A stretch of DNA of 64,000 nt from Streptomyces lavendulae subsp. lavendulae (lineage in GTDB: Bacteria > Actinomycetota > Actinomycetes > Streptomycetales > Streptomycetaceae), in the NCBI RefSeq assembly GCF_002803845.1, contig NZ_CP024985.1:6087501-6151500 (forward strand), written 5' to 3'. Shown here in pieces: positions 34,409 through 42,634 of this stretch. Position 1 is the first letter of the stretch. The number at the start of each line of letters is the position of its first letter. Made by a program: the position numbers and the translations under genes. Below the pieces are notes generated by a model. The model did not search any database and was not told the DNA's origin. It saw only the letters and a list, made by a program, of their open reading frames with translations.

Positions 34409-35665
34409 TCAGGTACGGAACCAGCGGCGTTTGGAGCCGGCCGGGTCCGGCCCGCGCCCGGTCTCAGAGAACGAGGTTGTGGTCTCGGGCAGGTTGCTGG
34501 GGTGGAACGCGCCGGACGAGGCGATCTCGTCCAGATCCGCCGTACGTTGTTTCAGGCCTGCGACCAGGTGCTGTCTGTGGTTGACTCGGCCGGTTTCCGC
34601 GAGGAGCCGCGTCAGGAGGATCAGTTCCCCGGCCGGAGCCCACCGGCCCGCCGCGTTGAGGACCTCAGGTGCCCAAGAGGTGAACACCATGACCGGTTCG
34701 ACACCGGGGTCGACGGATACGGGAACCTTGGGCCTGGTGAGTTCGAGGAGGTCCTTGGCCCTGCGCTGCGTACTGATGGCGTGGCTCAACCGGTTCGGTT
34801 CGAGGGGGCGGCCGATCGTCGTGAACGCGTCGTACAGCTCCGGCAGGGCAGCGACCGGCAGGTCCCGCGCCGCGAGGCTGAGCAGGCCGTCCGCCTGTTC
34901 GTCCTCCCCCTCGTCGCGGAACGCGGCCACCGCGCGCGCGATCGCCTCGGGGCCGTCCGTCCAGGGGGTCGCGGTACCCCGCCACACATCGATCTCGGCC
35001 GAGGTCTCCCGCAGGGCCTGCCCGGCGCGCTCCGCGTCGGACCTCTGGAGCCGGAGCAGGGCCTCGTGCTGGCGCACCAGGTCCTCCAGCTCCTCGATCC
35101 GGAGCGTGACGCCCTCCAGTTCCTCCTCCAGGTCCCGCACCTGCTCGGGGGTTCCCGACGGCTGGTCGAAGACGTCGGCGAGGCCCCCTTCGAGCCGTTC
35201 CCGGTGCTCCCGCTCCCGGGCGATCTCCTCGCGGAGCCCGGCCAGCTCCTGCGCCGTCCGCACGCGCTCCTCCTCCAGCGCGATCCGCAGGGCCTGCTCC
35301 TTGTACTCCCGCGCGAACAGCGGCCCCTTGGTCTGGGCGGCCGCGTACAGACGGTTCCACCCCTCCCGGACCCGCTCGGGATCCGCGGCCCCGCGCTCGG
35401 CCAGCAGCCGGTGCAGGGCCGGCAGCAACGGCGGCTGCGGCAGGTTCGCACCGCTCAGGAAGCGGGAGAGCCGGGTCGCGTCCACGGCGGCTTCGGGCTC
35501 GTTCTTCTTGAGCCACGTCACGATCTCCGTGGAGGACATTCCCAGGTCCTCGCGCAGATCGCGCAGGTGCTGCGCGAACGCCGCCTCCTCGGGATTGAGC
35601 CCCTTCAGGGAACCCAACCTCTGCAACGACTGCGCCCCGTGCGGGCTCGAAGGCTGCTCTGACAT
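34409..35665 (-). CDS. HTH and coiled-coil protein of unknown function
   Basis: This 418-residue protein has an N-terminal XRE-like HTH (FAQHLRDLREDLGMSSTEIVTWLKKN, residues about 29-54), a conserved RLSRFLSGANLPQ segment, then a long coiled coil (about residues 125-240) rich in Glu, Arg and Leu heptads, and a C-terminal helical domain. It probably binds DNA as a dimer. A perfect 19-bp palindrome lies 19 bp upstream of its start, pointing to autoregulation. A 53-residue membrane protein gene is divergent from it. No enzymatic motif was seen. Confidence 0.75.
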   Translation of the reverse strand: MSEQPSSPHGAQSLQRLGSLKGLNPEEAAFAQHLRDLREDLGMSSTEIVTWLKKNEPEAAVDATRLSRFLSGANLPQPPLLPALHRLLAERGAADPERVREGWNRLYAAAQTKGPLFAREYKEQALRIALEEERVRTAQELAGLREEIAREREHRERLEGGLADVFDQPSGTPEQVRDLEEELEGVTLRIEELEDLVRQHEALLRLQRSDAERAGQALRETSAEIDVWRGTATPWTDGPEAIARAVAAFRDEGEDEQADGLLSLAARDLPVAALPELYDAFTTIGRPLEPNRLSHAISTQRRAKDLLELTRPKVPVSVDPGVEPVMVFTSWAPEVLNAAGRWAPAGELILLTRLLAETGRVNHRQHLVAGLKQRTADLDEIASSGAFHPSNLPETTTSFSETGRGPDPAGSKRRWFRT

Positions 35666-35684
35666 GCACTTTCCCCTCTTGCGA

Positions 35685-35703
35685 GGCGCGCAACTTGCGC
35701 GCC
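35685..35703. promoter_or_regulatory. Perfect 19-bp palindrome upstream of the HTH/coiled-coil gene
   Basis: GGCGCGCAACTTGCGCGCC is a perfect inverted repeat (9-1-9) in the 138-bp divergent gap, followed at 35705 by another half-site-like GCGCAA. It is a strong candidate operator for the HTH protein, controlling itself and perhaps the small gene on the other side. Confidence 0.6.
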
Positions 35704-35803
35704 GTCGCGCAATACGGGCTTGCGGCGTCGCCAACACGGCGCCAGGAACGTTCTCTTGTCCCAACGGCCCGCCAACGGGCCCGAGGACAAGGAGAACCAC
35801 CTC

Positions 35804-35965
35804 ATGTCGCGCACCCTAGCCACTGCGAACACCCGGCCGCGCCCGTTCCTGGAGATCCGGATCGGGGGACTCCACCTGACCGTCGACCGCGTCCCGTACC
35901 GCCTGCTCACCCTCGTCACCACCCTCGGCGGAGCCTTCGCCGGGGGCGTCTGGTACCCGCGCTAG
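35804..35965 (+). CDS. Small membrane protein (53 aa)
   Basis: The ATG at 35804 lies 9 bp after an AAGGAG ribosome site, the best in this region. The 53-residue product has a Thr/Arg-rich start, the segment FLEIRIGGLHLTVDRVPYRLL and one C-terminal hydrophobic helix TLVTTLGGAFAGGVW. The function is unknown. Its start lies 138 bp from the HTH/coiled-coil gene on the opposite strand, with the palindrome at 35685 between them. Confidence 0.65.
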   Translation: MSRTLATANTRPRPFLEIRIGGLHLTVDRVPYRLLTLVTTLGGAFAGGVWYPR

Positions 35966-36065
35966 ACGATCAATTCCCAGGGGTGTCTCGTGGCGGAGCG
36001 TCACAGCTGTGTGCGCGGTCGCTGTCATGGTGTGCAGGGGGCCGGGTCATCCCGCTGCGATGAGC

Positions 36066-36797
36066 TCAGCCGACGGCAGGGAGCCGGCGGGCGAAGCGGC
36101 GGACGGCATCGGTGAAGGCATCCGGGTCGTCGAAGTTCGCGAGGTGCCGTGCCCGCGGGATCAATTCGACGCGAGCGTGCGGATGCGCGCGGGCGAAGTC
36201 CGCCTCCCCGGCGCGGAAGACGGGGTCCCTCTCGCCGTTCAGGATGAGGACCGGAACCTTCACATGACGCATCGCATCCGCGTCGAAGCGTCCGAGTACT
36301 TCGGCCCAGGCTGCCGGCAAGGTGTGGAAGGCGTAGCCGGAACGGATGGTCGCCTCCACCACCTCCTGTGGGTAGAGCCGCCGCAGGAACCGGTCGTTCC
36401 ACCGGGCCAGGCGATCCGCCGGCAGACGAGGGACCAGCCTGGCGACCCACCGATAGGGCGTTGCCCACAACCCGCGGGTGGAAGCACTGGCGCCCGCGAG
36501 GACCATCCCGCGCAGTCGTTCCGGACAGCACCGCGCGAACTCCAGGGAGGCATATCCGCCGAGCGAGTGCCCGACGACCAGAGCCGGCCCGCGATCGAGC
36601 GAGTCCACCGCGGAAGCGATGATCTCCGTCGCGGCGCTCAGGCTCCAGGGCTGGGTCGAGCGCTTCCCATGGCCGGGCAGGTCAATGGCGACCACCGGGA
36701 ACTCTTCCCGGAGCGCGGCGAGCTGCATGCTCCACTGTCCCGCGCTGAAGCGCGTCCCGTGAACGAAGACTATGGGCACTGCATCCGCTGCTGTCAT
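36066..36797 (-). CDS. Alpha/beta hydrolase
   Basis: This 243-residue alpha/beta hydrolase has VFVHGTRFSAGQW (oxyanion loop), VVAIDLPGHGKR, the nucleophile elbow VGHSLGGYAS (Ser at about residue 96), the acid GERDPVF and the His in ARHLANFDDP. The substrate is unknown. It resembles small-molecule esterases or C-C hydrolases but is not next to steroid genes. ATG 36797 is used. Confidence 0.85.
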   Translation of the reverse strand: MTAADAVPIVFVHGTRFSAGQWSMQLAALREEFPVVAIDLPGHGKRSTQPWSLSAATEIIASAVDSLDRGPALVVGHSLGGYASLEFARCCPERLRGMVLAGASASTRGLWATPYRWVARLVPRLPADRLARWNDRFLRRLYPQEVVEATIRSGYAFHTLPAAWAEVLGRFDADAMRHVKVPVLILNGERDPVFRAGEADFARAHPHARVELIPRARHLANFDDPDAFTDAVRRFARRLPAVG

Positions 36798-37192
36798 CGG
36801 TCTCCCCAGGTGGCACCGTCCTCAAGGCGACTCTACCGGCGGGATTGTCGTCACGATCAAGTGCCAGGGGACGAAGTCGACTTGAAGCCGGCCGCTCTCG
36901 ACGCCCCGCGCACCGGCGGGACGAGGTGAACAGGGGCAGTGGGTTAAGATCACGCATGGCGCGATGGAAGTCAGCGCCTGTGCAGCACCGCGCGGAGGAT
37001 CCGGGTCTGCCGTGCCTTCGCCGCCGATCCGGCCGCGCGTGCGAGCACTGCTCCGCCGGGTGCGCCCGCTCTGAGGATCTCCAGAGCGCATTCTTCCGAC
37101 AGCGCGCCACCGGCCGGTGCCGTTCCGCACTGCCCGTACGAGCCCCGCCGATCCGCCGTCGACCGGTGCGCAGGCTCCCTGCTGGAGACAAT
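36798..37192. other. Gene-free stretch upstream of the IMP dehydrogenase
   Basis: These 395 bp separate the alpha/beta hydrolase from the IMP dehydrogenase start. A frame in phase with the dehydrogenase is open across it, but its Arg/Cys-rich translation does not look like protein. TAAGAT at 36945-36950 could be a -10 element, which would leave a leader of over 200 nt. No other feature was seen. Confidence 0.45.
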
Positions 37193-38686
37193 GTGAAAAT
37201 CCTCCCCGAGATTTCTCGTACGCTGAGCGAATACCTCCTCATCCCGGGCCTGACCACGGAAGACTGCACACCGGACAACGTGGATCTCGGGGCGCCGCTG
37301 GTGCGCCACCGGGTCGGCGAGGAGCCGGGGATCCGGGTCGCCACCCCCATGGTGAGCGCCATCATGCAGGCAGTGTCGTCCCCGACGCTGGCGGTGGCGC
37401 TGGCGCAGGTCGGCGGGCTGTCGTTCATCCACCAGAACCAGCGGATCGAGGACCAGGCCGCGGACGTGCTGGCGGTGAAGCGGCACAAGGCCGGCTTCCG
37501 GACCAGCGAGATCACCGTGGCGCCGCAGACACCGCTCGGTGAGGTCGCCCGGCAGCTGTCCGAGGCCGAACAGGGCGTCGCGGTGGTCACGCGGCGCGGG
37601 GACGCGGACGGCGAGTTCCTGGGGATCATCAGCCTCGACGACTTCCATCTGGAGCGCCACGGGGACTCCGAGACCGCAGGCAACCGGATGCGGGACCGCG
37701 CCGGCCTGGTCACCGCGCCGGCCTCGGTCTCCCTGTCCGAGGCGAACGAGCTGATCTGGCAGCACCACCTCGACGTCCTGCCGGTGCTCGACGACGGCCG
37801 GGTCGTCTCCCTGGTCCTCAAGAAGGACTACCAGGCCCACAAGACGTACCACCGCGCGACGGTCGACGGCGGAAAGCGGCTGCGCGTGGGCGCCGGCATC
37901 AACTCCCGTGACTTCAAGGACCGCATCCCCGCCCTCACGGAGGCAGGCGCGGACGTGCTCTGTCTCGACTCCTCCGACGGCTACTCCGTCTACCAGGCGA
38001 GGACCCTCGAATTCGCCCGGGAGACCTACGGGGACGACGTCTTCGTCGGCGCGGGCAACGTCGTCGACGGCAGGGCCTTCCGCTACCTGGCCGATGCGGG
38101 CGCGGCGTTCGTGAAGGTCGGCATCGGCGGCGGCGCCATCTGCACCACCCGGGCGCAGAAGGGCATCGGCCGCGGACAGGCCTCCGCGCTGCTCGACGTG
38201 GTCCAGGCGCGCGACGCCTACGCCCAGGAGACCGGCGTGTACGTGCCGCTGTGCTGCGACGGCGGCCTGCTCAACGACTCGCACATGGCGATGGCGCTGG
38301 CGATGGGGGCGGACTTCATCATGCTCGGCCGCTACTTCGCCCGGCTCGACGAGAGCCCGACGCGGAAGCTGCAGATCGGCAGCCAGTGGTACAAGGAGTA
38401 CTGGGGCGAGGGCTCGCGGCGCGCGCAGAACGCGGCCCGGTACGGCCAGCGCGGCACCATGGTCTTCGAAGAAGGCGTCGACGGCTACGTCCCCTACGCC
38501 GGCAGCCTGTACGACAACGTCGAGCGGACCCGGACGAAGCTCATCTCGACGATGATCAGCTGCGGGTCGACCAGCCTGCCGGACTTCCACCGCGACGCGG
38601 TGCTCGTGCCGGTGTCCGCGGAATCGTTCAAGCAGACGGGCGCCGAGGTGCAGCTGCGCCAGCCCGCCATCGATTCCGGAGAGTGA
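37193..38686 (+). CDS. IMP dehydrogenase of the Tritrichomonas foetus type
   Basis: The 497-residue enzyme opens SEYLLIPGLTTEDCTPDNVDL, has a CBS pair (about residues 100-215), the IMP-binding loop GIGGGAICTTR with catalytic Cys317, CDGG, ALAMGADFIMLGRYFARLDESPTRK, the flap KEYWGEGSRRAQNAARYGQ and FEEGVDGYVPYAG. These follow the T. foetus IMPDH almost residue for residue (its Cys is 319), unlike the usual bacterial GuaB loop GIGPGSICTTR. It converts IMP to XMP in guanine nucleotide synthesis. The GTG start follows GGAG. Streptomyces should also have a normal GuaB elsewhere, so this may be a second isozyme. Confidence 0.88.
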   Translation: MKILPEISRTLSEYLLIPGLTTEDCTPDNVDLGAPLVRHRVGEEPGIRVATPMVSAIMQAVSSPTLAVALAQVGGLSFIHQNQRIEDQAADVLAVKRHKAGFRTSEITVAPQTPLGEVARQLSEAEQGVAVVTRRGDADGEFLGIISLDDFHLERHGDSETAGNRMRDRAGLVTAPASVSLSEANELIWQHHLDVLPVLDDGRVVSLVLKKDYQAHKTYHRATVDGGKRLRVGAGINSRDFKDRIPALTEAGADVLCLDSSDGYSVYQARTLEFARETYGDDVFVGAGNVVDGRAFRYLADAGAAFVKVGIGGGAICTTRAQKGIGRGQASALLDVVQARDAYAQETGVYVPLCCDGGLLNDSHMAMALAMGADFIMLGRYFARLDESPTRKLQIGSQWYKEYWGEGSRRAQNAARYGQRGTMVFEEGVDGYVPYAGSLYDNVERTRTKLISTMISCGSTSLPDFHRDAVLVPVSAESFKQTGAEVQLRQPAIDSGE

Positions 38687-38728
38687 TCCGGCCGGCCCGG
38701 TCGCGGGTTCTGGACATCTGAGCCGCCC

Positions 38729-38763
38729 GTCGCCCCGTCCCCGCACCGCGGGGGCGGGGCGAC
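38729..38763. terminator. Hairpin after the IMP dehydrogenase gene
   Basis: A 16-bp stem with a single G-T pair and a 3-nt loop starts 42 bp after the stop. It should end the IMP dehydrogenase transcript. Confidence 0.85.
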
Positions 38764-38932
38764 CGCGCTGATGGCCGCCGTCCACGCGCGTTGCGGACTC
38801 GCGGCTTCCGGCCAGGGGGCCGCGGCCGGGCCCGGCCCCCGGCCGCTTGTCCGGTACGCGCCCCTACCGAACCCCTCCCGCTGTGATGGCATGTCCACGC
38901 TCAATCCCGCTCCTACGGACGGAGAAGCAGAC

Positions 38933-39583
38933 ATGCGCCTTCGCAGACTCACCTTCGGGGCCGCCGCCATCGCCCTGGCGGCCGTCGCCGCACCCGCCCC
39001 CGCCCAGGCCGACACCCCTGCGGTGCCGCCCGGACACGTCACCGTGGAGGTCGTCGGGGCCAACGGCTCCGGCTGCCCCGCCGGAACCGCCAGCGTCGCC
39101 GCCGCCCCCGACAACACCGCCTTCACCGTCACCTACAGCGACTACCTCGCCCAGACCGGAGCCGGCTCCGGCGGCACCGACTTCCGCAAGAACTGCCAGC
39201 TCGCCCTGCGGGTCCACGTACCCCAGGGCTACACGTACGCCATCGCCCGCGCCGACTACCGCGGCTTCGCCAGCCTCCAGCGCGGGGCCTTCGGCCAGGA
39301 GCGCGCAGGCTACTACTTCCAGGGCGCCTCGCAGACCGCCCGCACCACCCACCAGTTCAACGGCCCCTACGGGGACAACTGGCAGGCCAGCGACCAGACC
39401 GGCTACACCGACCTGGTCTGGGCCCCCTGCGGCGAGACCCGCAACCTCAACGTCAACACCGAACTGCGCGTGTACGCGGGCTCGTCCAGCCCCCAGGCCC
39501 TGAACTTCATGAGCATGGACTCCACGGACGGGAGCGTGAACACCGTCTACCACTTCGAGTGGAAGGAATGTCCCGCCGCCTGA
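38933..39583 (+). CDS. Secreted DUF4360 protein, copy 1
   Basis: This 216-residue protein has a signal peptide (residues 1-26, ending AQA), then the DUF4360 pattern: NGSGCPAGTASVAAAPDNTAFTVTYSDY, DFRKNCQLALRVHVP, YTYAIARADYRGFASLQ and a Cys-containing C-terminus. Four Cys probably form two disulfides. The function is unknown; the family is common in exported proteins of actinobacteria and fungi. ATG 38933 follows a GGAG site. It is followed by a paralog. Confidence 0.8.
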   Translation: MRLRRLTFGAAAIALAAVAAPAPAQADTPAVPPGHVTVEVVGANGSGCPAGTASVAAAPDNTAFTVTYSDYLAQTGAGSGGTDFRKNCQLALRVHVPQGYTYAIARADYRGFASLQRGAFGQERAGYYFQGASQTARTTHQFNGPYGDNWQASDQTGYTDLVWAPCGETRNLNVNTELRVYAGSSSPQALNFMSMDSTDGSVNTVYHFEWKECPAA

Positions 39584-39618
39584 CAGCGCGCTGCGCGTAA
39601 GCAGAAGGAGTGACAACG

Positions 39619-40281
39619 ATGTCGCATTCCCTGTCCCGCACCCTGTTCGTCGGCGGCGCGGCCGCCGCCCTGATCGCCACCGGTGCCCCGGCCCAGGCCC
39701 AGGCCTCCATCACCGTCCCGCCCGACAAGATCGTGATCGAACTCGCCACCGTCAACGGCTCCGGCTGCCGCGAGGGCACCGCCCAGGTCGCCGTCGCCCC
39801 CGACAACACGGCCTTCACCGTCACCTACAGCGAGTACACGGCCCAGATCGGGCCCGGCGCCCCGCCGACCGCCTTCCGCAAGAACTGTCAGCTCAACCTG
39901 CGCGTCCACGTGCCGAACGGCTTCACCTACGCCATCGTCCAGGCCGACTACCGCGGCTTCGGCTACCTCCAGCCCGGCGCGACCGGCGTGGAACGGGCCA
40001 ACTACTACTTCCAGGGCATGCCGCAGACGGCCCAGCGCACCCACACGTTCAGCGGCCCGTTCAACGACAACTGGCAGTCCACCGACAAGACGGAGTACGC
40101 GGACCTCGTCTGGGCCCCGTGCGGAGAGAAGCGGAACTTCAACATCAACACCGAGCTCCGGGTCAACCCGGGCACCTCCAGCCCCAACGCCACCAGCTTC
40201 ATGGCGATGGACTCCACCGACGCCAGCGTGAACACCCTGTACCACCTCGCCTGGGCGACCTGCCCGACGCCGAAGGCGTAG
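39619..40281 (+). CDS. Secreted DUF4360 protein, copy 2
   Basis: The 220-residue paralog of the gene just upstream shares the signal peptide layout, NGSGCREGTAQVAVAPDNTAFTVTYSEY, FRKNCQLNLRVHVP and FTYAIVQADYRGFGYLQ. The four Cys are conserved. It starts 35 bp after copy 1, with AAGGAG upstream of the ATG; GTG 39610 would be a poorer start. The two genes are a tandem duplication that has diverged considerably. Confidence 0.8.
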   Translation: MSHSLSRTLFVGGAAAALIATGAPAQAQASITVPPDKIVIELATVNGSGCREGTAQVAVAPDNTAFTVTYSEYTAQIGPGAPPTAFRKNCQLNLRVHVPNGFTYAIVQADYRGFGYLQPGATGVERANYYFQGMPQTAQRTHTFSGPFNDNWQSTDKTEYADLVWAPCGEKRNFNINTELRVNPGTSSPNATSFMAMDSTDASVNTLYHLAWATCPTPKA

Positions 40282-40422
40282 CCCCCGCGGCGGAGGGGAC
40301 GGGACCGACGTGCGACGGGTCCCGCTCCCTCCGCCGTGCGGATTGCCCGATTCCGGGTACCGGTGCGCGGTCGCTTGGTTACGCTCGGCTACAGACCGAC
40401 CGAACTTGGGGGTGACCGCCTC

Positions 40423-41271
40423 GTGGTCAACATCCGCGACCTCGACCCCAGCGCCTCGCCGCTGGACTACTACGGCTCCGAACTGAGGCGCCTGCGCGAG
40501 GAGGCGAAGCTGAAGCAGGAGGACCTGGGCGGCATCGTCTTCTGTACGGGGTCCCTGATCGGGCAGATCGAGACGGCGAGGAAGGTCCCGACCAGGGACT
40601 TTTCGGAGCGGATTGATGCTGCGCTGGGGACCGGTGGGATGTTCAGCCGGCTGGTGGGGCTGGTCCTGAGAAGTCAGTTGCCCTCGTGGTTCCAGGCGTA
40701 CGCGGACATGGAAGCCAAGGCGGCGTATCTCTCCACGTACCAGGCCCAGGTGGTCTATGGGTTGCTGCAGACGGAGGCGTACGCACGTGCTGTGCTGGCT
40801 GCCGACCGCCCAGCCAACCTGGACGAACTGGTTGCGGCTCGGCTGGAGCGCCAGCGCATTCTGGCGCGGAGCAGCCCTCCGGCTCTCTGGGTCGTTCTGG
40901 ACGAGGCTGTGTTGCTGCGGCAGGTGGGTGGCCCGGACGTCATGCGGGATCAGCTCCTGCATCTATTGAGCTTCCGCGACCGGCAGTGGGTGGAGGTCCA
41001 AGTACTCCCCTTCCTGGCCGGTGAACACAGCGCCACGCGGGGTTCGTTCAATCTCCTGCGCTTCGACAGCGATCCGGATCTTTTCTACGCCGAGAGCTAC
41101 GACATCGGGCACATGACCGCCAACCCGCAAGTGATCAAGGAGCGTTCGGTCGGCTACGCTCGCTTGCAGGCCGACGCGCTCTCGGTTGAGGACTCGGCGG
41201 CACTGATTGCCCGCGTAGTGGAGGAGCGCTATGGATATCAACCAGGCCCTGACGGATGCGCAGTGGCGTAA
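40423..41271 (+). CDS. XRE-family HTH regulator with DUF5753 domain
   Basis: This 282-residue protein has an N-terminal HTH (GSELRRLREEAKLKQEDLGGIVFCTGSLIGQIETARKVP, residues about 17-55) followed by the DUF5753 sensor-like domain (LPSWFQAYADMEAKAAYLSTYQAQVVYGLLQTEAYARA). Its 3' end overlaps the DUF397 gene by 41 bp, the arrangement typical of the many XRE/DUF397 pairs of Streptomyces that influence development and antibiotic production. The GTG start is preceded by a run of G. Confidence 0.88.
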   Translation: MVNIRDLDPSASPLDYYGSELRRLREEAKLKQEDLGGIVFCTGSLIGQIETARKVPTRDFSERIDAALGTGGMFSRLVGLVLRSQLPSWFQAYADMEAKAAYLSTYQAQVVYGLLQTEAYARAVLAADRPANLDELVAARLERQRILARSSPPALWVVLDEAVLLRQVGGPDVMRDQLLHLLSFRDRQWVEVQVLPFLAGEHSATRGSFNLLRFDSDPDLFYAESYDIGHMTANPQVIKERSVGYARLQADALSVEDSAALIARVVEERYGYQPGPDGCAVA

Positions 41272-41491
41272 GGCTTCGTATAGCGGCTCCGGCGGTGGTG
41301 ACTGCGTCGAGTGCGCCCCCCTCGGCAGCGCCACCTGGGTCAAGGCCAGCCGCAGCGGAGGCACCGGCGGCGACTGCGTCGAAGTCTCCCCCCAGCCCTG
41401 CCTCGTCGCCGTGCGGGACTCAAAGAACCCCGGGGGTCCCGTCTTCACCGTCGGCCGGGACGCCTTCGCCGCCTTCGTCGGGGCCCTGTAG
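41231..41491 (+). CDS. DUF397 protein
   Basis: This 86-residue DUF397 protein has two copies of the family repeat: WRKASYSGSGGGDCVECAP and WVKASRSGGTGGDCVEVSP, then VAVRDSKNPGGPVFTVGRDAFAAFV. It is the usual small partner of the XRE regulator encoded by the overlapping upstream gene and probably modulates it. Two Cys in CVEC and one in each repeat are noted. A hairpin follows the stop. Confidence 0.88.
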   Translation: MDINQALTDAQWRKASYSGSGGGDCVECAPLGSATWVKASRSGGTGGDCVEVSPQPCLVAVRDSKNPGGPVFTVGRDAFAAFVGAL

Positions 41492-41496
41492 TACGT

Positions 41497-41525
41497 GGGG
41501 TGGGCGGGGGCGCCCCGCCCACCCC
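41497..41525. terminator. Hairpin between convergent DUF397 and SapA-like genes
   Basis: A 13-bp perfect stem (GGGGTGGGCGGGG with its complement) and a 3-nt loop lie between the two convergent stop codons. Confidence 0.85.
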
Positions 41526-41533
41526 ACGGTTGC

Positions 41534-41947
41534 TCAACTGCAGTGGCCGGGGCCCCGCGTGACGCTCTCGGTGCCGATCGTGCCGCCGAAGGCGATGCAG
41601 GTGTTGCGGCCGTCGATGTACACCGGGCCCGCGTACGAGGTGTAGGAGCCGTTGTCGACGTCGCCGCCCCCGGTGGCCAGGCGGGTCACCCACGCCTCCA
41701 TCCACACGGCCGGGCCGGCGCTGTTGCGGACCGTCACCACGCAGTTCTTGCCGGTCGAGGCGTTCCACGTGAGGTGGACCGTGCCCACCGAGCCGATGTT
41801 GGCGGACTCGACGAGCACGTACCCCGTGCCGCACTTGCCGTTGTACCCGGCCGCGTGGGCCGTTCCCGTGGCGGCGAGGGTCGCGGCGGCGGTCAGTGCG
41901 AGCGCGCCCGCCGCCGAGGCGATCCGGCGCCGTCGGACCGCGCTCAC
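41534..41947 (-). CDS. Secreted spore-associated-protein (SapA)-like protein, copy 1
   Basis: The 137-residue protein has a signal peptide (residues 1-32, ending AHA) and the SapA-like core YNGKCGTGYVLVESANI, GTVHLTWNASTGKNCVVTVRNSAGPAVWM and YAGPVYIDGRNTCIAFGGTIG. Its four Cys would give two disulfides. SapA is found on Streptomyces spores and aerial hyphae; its role is unclear. Its start overlaps the stop of an upstream paralog (ATGA). Confidence 0.8.
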   Translation of the reverse strand: MSAVRRRRIASAAGALALTAAATLAATGTAHAAGYNGKCGTGYVLVESANIGSVGTVHLTWNASTGKNCVVTVRNSAGPAVWMEAWVTRLATGGGDVDNGSYTSYAGPVYIDGRNTCIAFGGTIGTESVTRGPGHCS

Positions 41948-42384
41948 CGTACGCCCGCGCTCAGGTTGCCGCAGTGGCCCCAGCCCGAGTTCGCGGACAC
42001 CGAGCGGACCTGCCCGTTGAACTGTACGCAGGTGCCACGGGCGTCCAGGTAGACGGGTCCGGCGTGGTACTTGTAGTCGCCGACGTCGGAGACGACCGTG
42101 TTGTCGCTCGCGCGGGTCAGGCCGACGAACATCAGCTGGGCGGTTCCGCTGCCGCTCTTGGGGACGGTGTAGGCGCAGTTCCGGCCCGTCGCCGCGCTGT
42201 AGTAGAGGTAGGTGTAGCCGGTCGCGTAGTCCAGGGTGTCGACCTTGGTCCCCTCACAGACCGGGGCGGCCGCCTGGGCGGGGGCGGCGACGGCCGTACC
42301 GGCCAGGGCGAGTCCGGCGGCGGCCAGGGCCACCGCACCTCGCCGCATCACTGCGTGCCGTAACACGCCCATCCGAGAAACCAT
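41944..42384 (-). CDS. Secreted spore-associated-protein (SapA)-like protein, copy 2
   Basis: This 146-residue protein shares with copy 1 the signal peptide followed by a Cys-containing domain: YTYLYYSAATGRNCAYTVPKSGS, DYKYHAGPVYLDARGTCVQFNGQVRS and a terminal GHCGN. It is clearly a diverged paralog and the first gene of the two-gene leftward unit. ATG 42384 is used; internal Met at residues 5 and 13 are alternatives and leave the signal peptide intact. Confidence 0.78.
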   Translation of the reverse strand: MVSRMGVLRHAVMRRGAVALAAAGLALAGTAVAAPAQAAAPVCEGTKVDTLDYATGYTYLYYSAATGRNCAYTVPKSGSGTAQLMFVGLTRASDNTVVSDVGDYKYHAGPVYLDARGTCVQFNGQVRSVSANSGWGHCGNLSAGVR

Positions 42385-42543
42385 GTTCGTGCTCCTTGTC
42401 CGGGAGTCGATGGAATCGCGGTGATTTCCTCACGTCCGGGCGACGACCGCAAGGCGGGTTCGCCGCCCGCCGGGGGAAATGACCGAGACGGTGCGGCGGC
42501 GGGGCGGATTCCGGTGCGTACCCCGGCCCCGCCCCCCACCGCT

Positions 42544-42560
42544 TTCCCGCTCAGCGGGAC
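42544..42560. promoter_or_regulatory. Candidate IclR operator upstream of hsaE
   Basis: TTCCCGCTCAGCGGGAC is an imperfect palindrome 74 nt upstream of the hsaE start. It matches the site upstream of hsaA (48989-49005, TTCCCATTCAGTGGGAA) at 13 of 17 positions; three of the four differences are transitions. The distance to the start codon is identical in both promoters. Confidence 0.65.
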
Positions 42561-42634
42561 AACGGCCTCCCGCCCCCGCCCGGCCCCCGCCTACCGTCTG
42601 CGGCACCACACACCACCGCAGCCGGGAGGCCCCC

